From: CAWVVV01 sp964629165
GTDB taxonomy: Bacteria; Verrucomicrobiota; Verrucomicrobiia; Opitutales; Oceanipulchritudinaceae
Assembly: GCA_964629165.1 (NCBI GenBank)
Contig: CAZVQJ010000003.1
Location: forward strand, 1 to 49,115
Length of the DNA: 49,115 nt
Direction of reading: 5' to 3'
Both the position numbers and the translations under genes were made by a program. The notes under the pieces are model-generated. The model saw nothing but the letters and a program-made list of their open reading frames with translations. It did not search any database and had not been told where the DNA came from. Positions within the stretch are counted from its first letter, which is position 1. The number at the start of each line of letters is the position of its first letter. Below, in pieces: positions 24,525 through 33,797 of the stretch.

Positions 24525-26357
24525 CTATTCGGTCGCAGGCAGTTCCCGGGCCGCAATCAAGTGGGTGATCCGGCTGACCGCATCTCCGGTCGGGAAGCTG
24601 CCTTCGTGGGCCTTGTTGGCACGGCTCCGGATCGTTACCTCACCTTTCGCGGCTTCATTTTTTCCGATCACAAACATATACGGGACTTTGTCGATCTCTG
24701 CCCGGCGGATCTTCGCCCCGAACTTGTCGCTGTGGAAATCGATGCTGCAGCGGACCTTCTGCGCCTTGAGGGCGGCCGCGACTTCTTCCGCAAATGCACC
24801 CTGCTCATCCGTAATCGGGAGAATGCGTACCTGTTCAGGAGCCAGCCAAAGCGGAAAATCACCGGCAAAATGCTCGATCAGAACGCCCGTGAAGCGTTCC
24901 AGCGAGCCGAAGGGTGCCCGGTGCACCATGACCGGCCGATGATCCTGATTGTCGGGGCCGACGTAGGAGAGATCGAATCGCTCCGGAAGCACATAGTCCA
25001 CCTGGACGGTCCCGAGTTGCCATTCCCGGCCGATCACATCCTTGACCACAAAATCAATCTTGGGGCCGTAAAAGGCGGCTTCGCCGGGTTCTTCGCTGAA
25101 GGGGACTCCCAGACTCTCAGCGGCTTCCCGACAGGCGTTCTCGGCTTTGTCCCAGTTCCCGGCATCACCCACGAACTTGGCATCGTCGGGATCGCGCAAG
25201 CCCACCCGCACGCGGTAGTCGCTCATTCCCAAGGTGCTGAAAACCGTTTTCACGAGATCGAGACAACCCTTCACCTCGGCCGCCAGTTGCTCGGGCGTGC
25301 AGAAAATGTGGGCGTCGTCCTGCGTAAAGCCGCGAACGCGGGTCATCCCATTGAGTTCACCGCTTTGTTCCCAGCGATAGACGGTACCGAATTCCGCCAG
25401 TCGAACGGGAAGATCCCGATAGCTGTGTGGCTGAGAACCGAAAATCCGGATATGCATCGGGCAATTCATCGGCTTCAGGAGGTAGCCTTCGAGATCCCCG
25501 TCGCGCATTCGGTTGGCGAGTTCCGCACAGGAGCAGCCCTCGTCGCTAAGGGCCTGAATCTGGTCGCGATCGATCAATGCCGGAAACTGGGATTCCTGAT
25601 AGTACGGAAAGTGACCGCTTGTGCGGTAGAGATCCAGTTTCCCGATGTGGGGAGTGAAAACCTGCTGATAGCCCTGCTTCCGAAGCTCATCCGCAATGAA
25701 GCTCTGGAGTTCTTGCCGGATGGTTGCGCCGGCCGGGGTCCAGAGGATGAGGCCCTGCCCGACCTTGTCATCGATGTGAAAAAGCTTCAGGTCGCGACCC
25801 AGTTTCCGGTGGTCCCGTTTCTTCGCTTCCTCGAGGTTGTGAAGAAAGGTTTCGAGTTCGGATTTCGAGGGAAAGGCAGTGCCATAAATCCGCTGAAGCT
25901 GTTTGTTCTTCTCGTCCCCGCGATGATAGGCGCCGGCAACGCTCAGCAGCTTGAAGGCTTTGAGTTTCTTGGTGTAATTGACATGCGTGCCCGCACACAA
26001 GTCGGTGAATTCACCGTTGCGATAAAAGGAGATCGTTTCGCCCTCCGGAATATCCGCCAGTCGACCAAGCTTGTAGCGGGCCTGTCCGATTTGCTCAATC
26101 AGCTGGACGGCCTCCTCTCTCGGCAGCTCGAAACGTTCGAAACGCTGGTTTTCTTTCGCGATCTTCTGCATCTCCGCTTCGATCTTCTCGAGATCTTCGG
26201 CCGTGATCGCATGATCGAGATCGATATCGTAGTAGAATCCGCTCTCCGTCGGCGGTCCGATGTCAAGTTGGGCCTCCGGATAGATGCGGAGCACAGCCGA
26301 GGCTAGAACGTGGGCCGCGGAATGTCGCAGTTCTTCGAGCGGAGTCATCTCTTTCAT
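24525..26357 (-). CDS. thrS: Threonyl-tRNA synthetase lacking the TGS domain
   Basis: The 610-residue enzyme charges tRNA-Thr. The start at 26357 (MKEMTPLEELRHSAAH) is supported by GGAG eight bases upstream. It begins directly at the editing domain, whose HSAAH and CAGTH zinc/editing motifs are intact, so the N-terminal TGS domain of E. coli ThrRS is absent. The class II catalytic core follows with LKPMNCPMHI (zinc Cys), FGTVYRWEQSGELNG (motif 2) and VMVHRAPFGSLERF (motif 3), then the anticodon-binding domain from about LWLAPEQVRILP. ThrRS forms without TGS are known in some bacteria. Confidence 0.95.
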   Translation of the reverse strand: MKEMTPLEELRHSAAHVLASAVLRIYPEAQLDIGPPTESGFYYDIDLDHAITAEDLEKIEAEMQKIAKENQRFERFELPREEAVQLIEQIGQARYKLGRLADIPEGETISFYRNGEFTDLCAGTHVNYTKKLKAFKLLSVAGAYHRGDEKNKQLQRIYGTAFPSKSELETFLHNLEEAKKRDHRKLGRDLKLFHIDDKVGQGLILWTPAGATIRQELQSFIADELRKQGYQQVFTPHIGKLDLYRTSGHFPYYQESQFPALIDRDQIQALSDEGCSCAELANRMRDGDLEGYLLKPMNCPMHIRIFGSQPHSYRDLPVRLAEFGTVYRWEQSGELNGMTRVRGFTQDDAHIFCTPEQLAAEVKGCLDLVKTVFSTLGMSDYRVRVGLRDPDDAKFVGDAGNWDKAENACREAAESLGVPFSEEPGEAAFYGPKIDFVVKDVIGREWQLGTVQVDYVLPERFDLSYVGPDNQDHRPVMVHRAPFGSLERFTGVLIEHFAGDFPLWLAPEQVRILPITDEQGAFAEEVAAALKAQKVRCSIDFHSDKFGAKIRRAEIDKVPYMFVIGKNEAAKGEVTIRSRANKAHEGSFPTGDAVSRITHLIAARELPATE

Positions 26358-26587
26358 GGCAAAACTCCAGAGGTAGCAAAGCCCCGTCAAAGTGCACGGA
26401 GAAAATACCGGAGAAGGGCGAACTCATGCCGATGAGAGAGGTCCGGTTGCGTCCCGCGTTTCCGGGCCATGCCTGAGTGGTGAATTGAAAAAGGTGCGGT
26501 CTTCCGGAATTCGAAACGCCTCATCGAATGGACGACGGCTGGATACGAGGTAGAATGAGCAGGCAAGTTGCCACGGATGAGGCCGCC

Positions 26588-27520
26588 ATGCCCCGGATCG
26601 TTCAAATTTCACTACCCTCCGAACAGACTCACAGCCTGCTCGCGGAAATCCGGGAAATCGACGGCGTCTTCAGCCTCCGCTGCGAACGGGGCACCTCGAT
26701 CACCCCTCCGGGGGACGTCATCACGCTCACGCTGACGAACCAGGCTCACGAAACGCTGATGGAGCGATTGGACCGGCACGGAATCGGGTGTGATGCGTCC
26801 AGCGCAGTGCTCACGACGGAGCCTGCCGCGCTGATATCCGAGCCTCACAAACACGCGATCGCCTCCGACTCGAGCGAATCGACATGGGAAGAAATGGACG
26901 CCATGCTCGGAAAAGAGAGCAACATGTCGGTGAACTCGCTACTGGTCATGTCGATTGCGGGCATGCTGTCGGTGGCGGGCCTCGCGAGTAACTCGTTGCA
27001 TACGGTGATTGGAGCCTCGCTCATCGCACCGGGGTTTGAGCCGCTCAGCCGGATCGCTCTCGGGATCGTGACAGGTGGCGAAGGGTGGAAGCGGGGAATG
27101 GTGGATACGGGAAAAGGTTACGCGGCCCTTGTCGTCGGAGCGATTCTCGCGACCCTTTTCGGAGGGGTCATGAACAAAGATCCGGTCGCGGGGGAATTGA
27201 GCTATTACGGGGCGGGCGGGCTGCTCGGTTACTGGACTTCGGGGAGCGCATGGTCAATCTTCGCCAGCGTGGTGGCGAGTGCAGCCGGTGCGCTTCTGAT
27301 TGTGAGCAACCGGTCGATCCTGACGGCAGGAGTGATGATTTCCCTCGCCCTTGTCCCCACCCTCGCGGCGGCGGGAATGGCGGCGGTCGCCGGCGAATGG
27401 AATATGGCCGGACAAGCCTTTGTCCGGTGGGCACTGGAAGTGGTGATCGTGACGGCCGTCTCCGCGATGGTCTTTGTCGGTCACCGGTTGCTCCGGGAGC
27501 GGCGGGCAACGGATGCCTGA
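26588..27520 (+). CDS. DUF389-family membrane protein
   Basis: The 310-residue protein starts at 26588, where GAGG lies 5 bases upstream. The first 85 residues form a small soluble domain (PRIVQISLPSEQTHSLLAEI), followed after an acidic linker by five or six transmembrane segments. The phrases MSVNSLLVMSIAGML and GASLIAPGFEPLSRIALGIVTG match the DUF389 hydrophobic domain (family: S-LIAPLMgPi--ialGl). Function of the family is unknown; some members have been studied as membrane proteins with a ferredoxin-like cytoplasmic part. It is divergent from thrS with about 230 bp between the starts. Confidence 0.8.
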   Translation: MPRIVQISLPSEQTHSLLAEIREIDGVFSLRCERGTSITPPGDVITLTLTNQAHETLMERLDRHGIGCDASSAVLTTEPAALISEPHKHAIASDSSESTWEEMDAMLGKESNMSVNSLLVMSIAGMLSVAGLASNSLHTVIGASLIAPGFEPLSRIALGIVTGGEGWKRGMVDTGKGYAALVVGAILATLFGGVMNKDPVAGELSYYGAGGLLGYWTSGSAWSIFASVVASAAGALLIVSNRSILTAGVMISLALVPTLAAAGMAAVAGEWNMAGQAFVRWALEVVIVTAVSAMVFVGHRLLRERRATDA

Positions 27521-27556
27521 GTGGGTAGACCTGGTGCCGAACAGCGATTCTCTCTG

Positions 27557-29098
27557 TCACCCGACCGTCGATCGCAGGCCGCTCACCGCGCGTTGATACA
27601 GAAAATCCTGCGTCCCTGCGGGTCGCGTGGTGACGTCGCGGAGATCGACCTCATCGCAGTTCTCGAGAACCACCACGGGACGCTCATCGGGAGCGGTGAA
27701 GACAAACTTCAGGCTGCTGAAATGGAGGTCTCTCGCGTGACGAACATACATCCCCGAGGCAGGCAGAAGGCCGAACATGCTGGGTTCGGGATAGGCCTGT
27801 TCACGCAGCGGAACGACCATCGGATCGCGGGGGCCAGTCACCCCCGTCTCTCCCGCCTGGGTCTGCAGAAAAAATGAGTTGGTGAGTTCGGTCGGCTGCT
27901 GGGCGACCTGTTCCATCGTGATTCCCCCGCGGGCGTGGACTTGGATATCTCGCAGGGAGATGTCTTCAATCGGGTGATCCGGCAACCCCTGGATCTGGAT
28001 CGGAAAGCGGCCGTCGACGTCTCTTGCGATCAGATGGCTGATGGAGAGGCCGCGGATGCTGCCGACGGTCGTTCCCTCAGGGCCCCTGGCGCGGTTCCCG
28101 AGGCGAATGAAGATGGCCGAGCTGGACACCTCGCGCATGACCAGGTTTGTCGCGACGAGGTTTTCGATATGACTCCCGTCGACGCTCTCGATCGCAAGCC
28201 CGCGGCTCCGATCAAAGGTACAATTGGAAATCGTGATATTTTTGAAATCACCATGGGATTCCGTGCCCAGTTTGATTCTTCCCGTGGGCCCGTCGCGGTC
28301 CGGTGCGCGCGATGTTTTTCGCTGATAGGTACCGTCCAGGAGGGTTCCGAGATCGAAACCTGAAACGGTGCAATTGGTGATCGTGACATTCTCGGTCGCT
28401 CGCCGGTATCCGAGACCGTAGGACGCTTTCAGCGCGATGGCATCGTCGTTGACACTGTTGATTGTGCAGTTGCTGATGCGAACGAACTGGCAGGCGTCAA
28501 TATCCAGGGCGTCGCGGTTGGTGTCGATGTGCAGGTTGTCGATCGTAAGATGATCGACTCCCGTTGCGAGCACCGCGAAATGGCCCCCACGATATACCGT
28601 GAAGTCGCGCAGGGTCACATGGCGACAGTTCTTGAGGGCGATGGCCTTGTTGCCCGTGCCGGGGGTTTCCGAGGCGAGCCGGTTGAGACCTTTGCCGAGG
28701 TGGGTGCCATCGATGAACCCGGGCCCTCGGATCGAGACATTCACAAGATCCTCGCCCCAGATGAGGCTATTGTGCCAATGGCTGTGTCCGAAATCCTGGT
28801 AGGCCGGCCCTGGTAAAGCTTCGGCATGATCGTATCCAGGTTCTCCCGCCGCTTGTGGAGGAGGAGCGGCAACGAGGACCGCACCGGGGTCAAAATCGAG
28901 GGCGAGGTGGTTGGTCAACCGGAGGGAGTGGGACGCATATCGACCGGCGGGAAATCGCACGCAGCCCCCACCGGCATTGCTGGCGGCCTCGATGGCGCGA
29001 CGGATCGCGTTGGTGTCAAGGGTGGTGCCATCGCCGACGGCGCCATAATCGCGGACATTGAATTCGCTGAGCGTTCTGGAGGGAAGTGAATCAGGCAT
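27557..29098 (-). CDS. GH28-family polysaccharide hydrolase (right-handed beta-helix)
   Basis: From MPDSLPSRTLSEFNVRDYGA the protein has 513 residues; the longer frame adds an unlikely N-terminus. NVRDYGAVGDGTTLDTNAIR and AGGGCVRFPAGRY are the classic opening of pectin-lyase-fold glycosidases. GH28 catalytic landmarks follow: NRDALDIDAC (family NTDG-D), NDDAIALKA (DD-IA-K), ESHGD (G-HG) and GRIKLGTE (RIK). Members hydrolyse polygalacturonan or rhamnogalacturonan; this divergent one is closer in feel to rhamnogalacturonidases. No signal peptide is visible with this start, so it may be cytoplasmic and act on imported oligosaccharides. Confidence 0.82.
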   Translation of the reverse strand: MPDSLPSRTLSEFNVRDYGAVGDGTTLDTNAIRRAIEAASNAGGGCVRFPAGRYASHSLRLTNHLALDFDPGAVLVAAPPPQAAGEPGYDHAEALPGPAYQDFGHSHWHNSLIWGEDLVNVSIRGPGFIDGTHLGKGLNRLASETPGTGNKAIALKNCRHVTLRDFTVYRGGHFAVLATGVDHLTIDNLHIDTNRDALDIDACQFVRISNCTINSVNDDAIALKASYGLGYRRATENVTITNCTVSGFDLGTLLDGTYQRKTSRAPDRDGPTGRIKLGTESHGDFKNITISNCTFDRSRGLAIESVDGSHIENLVATNLVMREVSSSAIFIRLGNRARGPEGTTVGSIRGLSISHLIARDVDGRFPIQIQGLPDHPIEDISLRDIQVHARGGITMEQVAQQPTELTNSFFLQTQAGETGVTGPRDPMVVPLREQAYPEPSMFGLLPASGMYVRHARDLHFSSLKFVFTAPDERPVVVLENCDEVDLRDVTTRPAGTQDFLYQRAVSGLRSTVG

Positions 29099-29427
29099 AT
29101 TCAGAGGTTTTGAACTGAAGAGCGCCGGGGATGCGCCCGACGCAATCCGGCACTCTTGCGAGAGCGGAGACTCGAGGAACGCCCATAGCGTGCAGAACCG
29201 CAAGCGTTCTCATGGAAGATCATGCAAAATCGAATGGCTTTTCGGATACGTTTTCACGCCGAGAAATCACGAATGATTCAGGGGCGTTGTATCTGGTTGA
29301 TTTTTAGCGCTTTGCGATGAAGCCCTGGCTTTTCTTTGAGATTGGCCACGGGCCTGCGGATGGGATGCCGGATAGCAACGTTGGCGATGCACGACGATGC
29401 ACGCCTCCAAGAGCCAACCCAAATTGT
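29099..29427. other. Divergent intergenic region between the GH28 and outer-membrane protein genes
   Basis: This 329-bp region becomes AT-richer from about 29215 to 29320 (for example TTGATTTTTAGC), the likely site of promoters for the two outward-facing genes. A plus-strand frame running into the barrel gene from 29317 is open but precedes the signal peptide and is not needed. No RNA gene or repeat seen. Confidence 0.4.
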
Positions 29428-29970
29428 ATGACCATGGATATCTTGAAAACTATAACCCTTGCTTGCTGTGGATGCCTCGCTTGCGCGCCTTTTGCCGCGG
29501 CACAGGCAACCGGTGCAGGCGCTTTGCCCTCACAAGGTACCACCGAAATTACCTTCAGCGGAGTCGGCGCAAGCGATAAGAGCTTCAACAACGGCAGCGT
29601 CTCCTTCGAAGGCAGCTACGGTTGGTATTACACCGATCGGGTGGTGGTCTCGCTGCGCCAGTCGATCTCGGATCTCGGTGATGGCGACGACTGGTCGGGC
29701 TCGACCCTTGCCGCCGTTGATTATCATTTCTCGACCGGGACCGTTCGGCCCTTTGTGGGCCTGAATGCGGGGTTTCGCTACGGTGGCCACAACGTCGGGG
29801 ATGACTTCGCGGCCGGTGCCCAGGCGGGACTGAAGTATTATATCAAGAACGACGCCTTCGTCTTCGCACGAGCTGACTACAGCTACACCTTTGATAAGGT
29901 GGGTGGCATCGATGACGCTTGGGACCATGGCCGGTTTGGATACGGCTTTGGCTTCGGCTTGAACTTCTGA
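29428..29970 (+). CDS. Small outer-membrane beta-barrel protein
   Basis: The 180-residue protein has a signal peptide (MTMDILKTITLACCGCLACA, cleavage near AAAQ). The mature part alternates short amphipathic strands with turns (SVSFEGSYGWYYTDRVVVSL, STLAAVDYHFSTGTVRPFVG, AGAQAGLKYYIKND) and ends in GFGFGLNF, with the C-terminal phenylalanine that serves as BAM assembly signal. Length and strand count suit an eight-stranded OmpW/OmpX-like barrel. Function unknown. It is monocistronic, with a strong terminator 80 bp on. The start could equally be the second ATG six bases later. Confidence 0.82.
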   Translation: MTMDILKTITLACCGCLACAPFAAAQATGAGALPSQGTTEITFSGVGASDKSFNNGSVSFEGSYGWYYTDRVVVSLRQSISDLGDGDDWSGSTLAAVDYHFSTGTVRPFVGLNAGFRYGGHNVGDDFAAGAQAGLKYYIKNDAFVFARADYSYTFDKVGGIDDAWDHGRFGYGFGFGLNF

Positions 29971-30051
29971 CGGGCAGAACCGTCTTTCCGCCGCGTGGGC
30001 TGAACACATCGTTCTTTGGCCACTCGGGTGGAACCTGAGGTTGAGAACATC

Positions 30052-30088
30052 GCCGCCCGGACGCCCCGCGACCGGGCGGCTTTTCGTT
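30052..30088 (+). terminator. Rho-independent terminator of the outer-membrane barrel gene
   Basis: A perfect 9-bp GC stem GCCGCCCGG / CCGGGCGGC (30052-30060 with 30072-30080) with an 11-nt loop is followed by TTTTCGTT. Confidence 0.9.
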
Positions 30089-30126
30089 ATCCTGAATCGG
30101 TCGGACGGCGGCGGGGAATACTTCCT

Positions 30127-31839
30127 CTACAGGTTGCGAAGCAGATTCGACTCGGCGGGAAGGAGATTTTCTGACCGGGTGTCGAGAGGTGCCGTTGCCG
30201 CAGAAGATTCTCCATCGGTGGCGCGCTCAAGGGCGGTCATCGCGATCTTCAGAAAACGTTGTCGATTTTCTCCGAGGGGCGGCAGGTTGCTGATCAGATT
30301 CTCCGCCCGCTCAAGTTGACGGGCCCGCAAGAGATTGAAGGCGAGGACAACGCGGAAATCGATCACGTTGGGATACTGCGTCACGAGATTCTCGGCTGTT
30401 GCAAGCGCCTCATCGGTCTGGCGCCCGTAGAGGGCATTTAAATACGATAGCAGTGCTCGAGTGGCCGGATCCTCGTCGTCCTCGTATCCGTCAAATTCGT
30501 CGAGCAGGCTGAGTAGATCGGGTTCGCGGCCAAGGTAATAATAGGCGAGGAGAAGCTTGCGGCGGGCGAGATCGCCCGCTGCCGTCGTATCGCGCAATCT
30601 CTCATAGTGTCGGAGGAGTTGTTCCCAGCCATCGAACTCCAGGAGCTTTTGTTCGACGAGCCGGAACGTGGAGGGTTCAGAGGCATCGACGAGAGAATTG
30701 AGGGTTGCCTCGAGTTCCTCTCCTCTGCCCAGGCTGGAGAGCGCGTAGGCCCGGATGATGAGGGTCTCGACCTGAGAGAGCGGGTTGCGGTCGGAGCGCT
30801 CGAGAGTGAGATCGTAAACCGCCTGTGCCTGGCCTACCTGGATCATGGCGAGAAGTCTCGCGATATAGAGGTTGTTATCCTGCCGGGCTTCCTCGAGTTC
30901 GATCATGGCGAGGAGATATTGGCTTTGGCCGCTCTCGATGAGCCAGGTCGCGACACGGGCGAGGGCATCCGGATCTTCTTCACGGGTGGCGCGGAGAAGC
31001 TCGATCAGGCGGTCGCGGATTTCACTGCGTTCCATTCTGCCGGCTTCATGAAGAGCCCGGTAGGCATCGAGATGATCCGCTATGGCCAGATCCTCAAGCT
31101 CCAGAAGGTCCTCCGCCGCCGCCGCTTTCTGGGCGGGATCGAAAGCGTCCATGCGCACGATTTGGCGGAGGGCAAAGAGTCGCGTTTCCCCCTCCGTTGT
31201 CGCAAGGTCCATCAGCAGTGTCCTCGCCTGGTTCCGCCGTTCGGTGTCCGTATAGCGCAGATAGGTTTTTGCGAGCTGCATGCGTGTTTCGGGGCTCGCG
31301 TCCGGATGGGCGCGGACATACTCGCTGAGAATGCGGTCGGCCTCGGAGATCTGACGGGACGCGAGAAAGAGCTGTGCCTGCAGGTTCACCGCGACCTCGT
31401 TGTCGGGAGCGAGTTGGCGAAGGGAGGCGATCAAGGGATAGGCTCGCCGCATATCGCCACTGACCATCAGGAATTCCGCGTAGTGAAGCATATCCTCCAC
31501 CCGGATGTCTGGGGTCCGCATTGCATGGCGCCACCAGTCGTGCATCTCTGTGGGGGGTTCGGGCATCGCGAGGGACATCCGAGCAAGATAGAGGAGAACA
31601 GCGTCATTGGAGGGCAGGAGCCGGTGGGAGGCTTCCGCTTTCTGCAGGGCGGCCTGGCGTTCACCGGATGCCTCCAACTCCTGGGCCTGATCGAACAGCC
31701 GTTGCGCCTGCCACCTCTTCGCACGCTCGAAGGCCCAGGGACCGACGAGCAGTCCGATGAGGACAGCGAAAACGAGGAGAAGCTGGAGAATGAAAAACGG
31801 TTTTTTCTTTTTCACGTGCGAACGAGGGAATGGTGTCAC
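30127..31839 (-). CDS. Membrane-anchored TPR-repeat protein
   Basis: The 570-residue protein has a basic N-terminus (HVKKKK) followed by one transmembrane helix (FFILQLLLVFAVLIGLLVG). The rest is almost wholly helical, with tetratricopeptide-like pairs: AQELEASGERQAALQKAEAS, AEFLMVSGDMRRAYPLIASL, QLFLASRQISEADRILSEYV and, near the end, FNLLRARQLERAENLISNLP. TPR arrays mediate protein contacts, so this may be a scaffold on the periplasmic side of the inner membrane. I cannot assign a partner; neighbours (barrel protein, upp) give no clear clue. The last 30 residues are disordered and rich in Ser, Ala and Asn. Confidence 0.75.
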   Translation of the reverse strand: MTPFPRSHVKKKKPFFILQLLLVFAVLIGLLVGPWAFERAKRWQAQRLFDQAQELEASGERQAALQKAEASHRLLPSNDAVLLYLARMSLAMPEPPTEMHDWWRHAMRTPDIRVEDMLHYAEFLMVSGDMRRAYPLIASLRQLAPDNEVAVNLQAQLFLASRQISEADRILSEYVRAHPDASPETRMQLAKTYLRYTDTERRNQARTLLMDLATTEGETRLFALRQIVRMDAFDPAQKAAAAEDLLELEDLAIADHLDAYRALHEAGRMERSEIRDRLIELLRATREEDPDALARVATWLIESGQSQYLLAMIELEEARQDNNLYIARLLAMIQVGQAQAVYDLTLERSDRNPLSQVETLIIRAYALSSLGRGEELEATLNSLVDASEPSTFRLVEQKLLEFDGWEQLLRHYERLRDTTAAGDLARRKLLLAYYYLGREPDLLSLLDEFDGYEDDEDPATRALLSYLNALYGRQTDEALATAENLVTQYPNVIDFRVVLAFNLLRARQLERAENLISNLPPLGENRQRFLKIAMTALERATDGESSAATAPLDTRSENLLPAESNLLRNL

Positions 31840-31906
31840 CCGGCAACGGGCGTTGGGAGAATACAGTTGAGTGGTTCGCCTCTCCGTTCAACCTTCAACG
31901 ACAAAG

Positions 31907-31934
31907 TCTGGTTCGGCCCTGAAGCGGAACCAGA
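31907..31934. repeat. Inverted repeat upstream of upp
   Basis: TCTGGTTC (31907-31914) and GAACCAGA (31927-31934) form perfect 8-bp arms with a 12-nt spacer, 58 bp before the upp start. It could be an operator or leader hairpin; it does not resemble a PyrR-binding loop. Confidence 0.4.
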
Positions 31935-31992
31935 GCGACGATTGGGAACAAAAACCGCCTGCGGGTAGATGGAAGGTGCGAACCTCCGGCCA

Positions 31993-32610
31993 ATGTCTCT
32001 TCATATACTCAACCATGCCCTCGCGCTGCATTACCTGAACCGTTTGCGCGATCAATCGACCGATGGTGAGCGCTTCCGGGAGGCGGGCCGGCGGCTCACC
32101 TTGTTGCTGGGGGCGGAAGCCACACGCTCGCTCGCGACGCGCCGGACGGTCGTCTCCACCCCGCTGGAGGACCATGCGTCGGCCGAGCCGGAGCGGGCTT
32201 TCACGATTGTTGCGATCCTCCGGGCAGGCTTGGGCATGGTCGAACCGCTGACGGGCCTGCTTCCAGAGGCCACGGTTGGGTTTACGGGGATGGAGCGCAA
32301 CGAAGAGAATGCCGTTGCGTTGCGTTATTATGCCAAGCTGCCGCCCCTCGCGGGACGAAATGTGTTTGTCGTGGACCCGATGCTGGCGACAGGTGGCTCG
32401 GCCGAGCAGACGCTTCAGATGGTGATCGGGCAGGAACCAGCGGACGTGAGGTTCCTGTGCTTTGTGGCAGCGCCGGAAGGGGTGGAGCGCCTCTTGCGCT
32501 CGTTTCCGGGCCTCGCGATTTTTACGGCGGCTCTCGACCGTGAACTGGACCAGCGGAAATATATCCTGCCAGGTCTCGGTGACTATGGTGACCGCTATTT
32601 CGGAACCTGA
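31993..32610 (+). CDS. upp: Uracil phosphoribosyltransferase
   Basis: The 205-residue enzyme makes UMP from uracil and PRPP in pyrimidine salvage. Starting at MSLHILNHALALHYLNRLRD, it shows the type I PRTase pattern: RAGLGMVEPLTGLLP, the PRPP-binding loop VFVVDPMLATGGSAEQTL, and the uracil-site region near the C-terminus YILPGLGDYGDRYFGT. Length is normal. A short zincin gene follows after 100 bp. It may work with the thymidine-phosphorylase homologue elsewhere in the window, but there is no operon link. Confidence 0.95.
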   Translation: MSLHILNHALALHYLNRLRDQSTDGERFREAGRRLTLLLGAEATRSLATRRTVVSTPLEDHASAEPERAFTIVAILRAGLGMVEPLTGLLPEATVGFTGMERNEENAVALRYYAKLPPLAGRNVFVVDPMLATGGSAEQTLQMVIGQEPADVRFLCFVAAPEGVERLLRSFPGLAIFTAALDRELDQRKYILPGLGDYGDRYFGT

Positions 32611-32710
32611 AGGGCGGGCGGGCGGGCCGAGGGACCGGCACGGAAACCAAGGGACTCGCCCCACGCCTTTGGCGTCGCCGGGAGAGCGGCATTCCCCCAC
32701 CGTCAGTTCG

Positions 32711-33067
32711 ATGCATGCATTGCTTGAACGCTGGGCGGAAGAAGTCGTCGCTCGCTGTCTGGAATCATTGCCGGAGCTGTTGCGGGAACGTGCGGTGAAG
32801 ATCCCCGTCGTTTTCGCTGATCGTCCGGACGGCGGAGAAGAGGAGGGCGGCCTCCTCGGTCTCTTCACGGGCAACGCGGTGGATCTCGAGGCGGGATCCG
32901 GAGATGCCGTCGTCACACGGGTGGAGTTGTATCTCTCGAACCTGTGGGAGTTCAGCGACCGCAGTCCGGCTGATTTTGTGGAGGAAGTGAGGATCACCTA
33001 CCTGCACGAGCTGGGGCATTATTTCGGATGGGATGAAGAGGATATCGCGCGGCGGGGCCTGGGCTGA
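32711..33067 (+). CDS. Small zincin-like metallopeptidase (COG3824 family)
   Basis: The 118-residue protein starts at MHALLERWAEEVVARC. It carries TYLHELGHYFGWDEEDI near the C-terminus, in which HELGH (99-103) is the HExxH zinc motif and the following acidic residue is the likely third ligand, as in the minimal MMP-like zincins. The preceding IPVVFADRPD and VTRVELYLSNLWEF strands match the family. It is cytoplasmic with no signal peptide. The natural substrate of the family is unknown. The upstream part of this reading frame overlaps upp and is not translated in my model. Confidence 0.85.
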   Translation: MHALLERWAEEVVARCLESLPELLRERAVKIPVVFADRPDGGEEEGGLLGLFTGNAVDLEAGSGDAVVTRVELYLSNLWEFSDRSPADFVEEVRITYLHELGHYFGWDEEDIARRGLG

Positions 33068-33145
33068 GGAACCGCTGCAGACCGGGAACGAGCGGGCGGA
33101 GCCCTGGCTGCTTTTCGTTCGCTTCCGCAGGCGGGATTTGCCTGA

Positions 33146-33781
33146 ATGGTTTCCCTGATGAGCCTGCAGCTGCCGACGAACGATCCCTATATGCTGACGG
33201 TTTATGGTGCCATTATCGTGACGGGCGTCATCAACTGTTTCTTCGGATACCGGATCTTTCGTTTTGCACTCGGCATCCTCCTCGCGATTGGGGGTGCCGG
33301 TGCGGGTGCCTACGTCGCGGTTGGGCTGAATCTTTCTTCGGAAGGAGCCATGATTGCCGGGATCGTGGTGGGGGCCCTGATCGGGATCGTGCTTTCGTTT
33401 GTCTTTGTGCGAGGCGCGGCTGCGGTCGCGGGCGCGCTTCTCGGCTACGCCCTGCTGTCTCCCCAGATCGGCGGAATGGCGGAGGTCAAGCAATGGCTCC
33501 TTTTATTGGTGAGCTGTGGAGGTGGCGCGCTGGTGGGCGTGCTCCTCGCCAACCCCATGATCATGATTGCGACGGCCGTCGTGGGGGCGTTTCAGGTCGT
33601 GTATGGGAGCTGGTACTTTTTCGGCGGTCCACCAATCCTGATCCTCGGGCAGGACCCCGCTGCCGGGTGGCAGCTGCTCGCCGGGAGCCAGGGGCCCTTC
33701 ATCGCGATGATCGCGCTTGGAATGCTGGGTGCAGCGGCTCAATGCTCGCGAAGCTGGCGGACAAGACACAGCGGGAAATGA
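33146..33781 (+). CDS. DUF4203/TMEM198-like multi-pass membrane protein
   Basis: The 211-residue protein has about seven hydrophobic helices rich in Gly and Ala (IIVTGVINCFFGYRIFRFAL, AMIAGIVVGALIGIVLSFVF, AVAGALLGYALL and others), ending in a basic tail. The first helix with GxRxFRFALGI followed by small-residue helices resembles DUF4203 proteins. Function unknown. Either ATG at 33146 or the one at 33158 could be used. It converges on ppc, with only 16 bp between stops. Confidence 0.65.
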   Translation: MVSLMSLQLPTNDPYMLTVYGAIIVTGVINCFFGYRIFRFALGILLAIGGAGAGAYVAVGLNLSSEGAMIAGIVVGALIGIVLSFVFVRGAAAVAGALLGYALLSPQIGGMAEVKQWLLLLVSCGGGALVGVLLANPMIMIATAVVGAFQVVYGSWYFFGGPPILILGQDPAAGWQLLAGSQGPFIAMIALGMLGAAAQCSRSWRTRHSGK

Positions 33782-33797
33782 GCCCGCCTGAGCGCCT

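Noticed and set aside
24402..26306. 634-codon open frame antisense to thrS
   Set aside because: It mirrors thrS over its whole length; such frames are expected opposite GC-rich genes and its translation shows no family.
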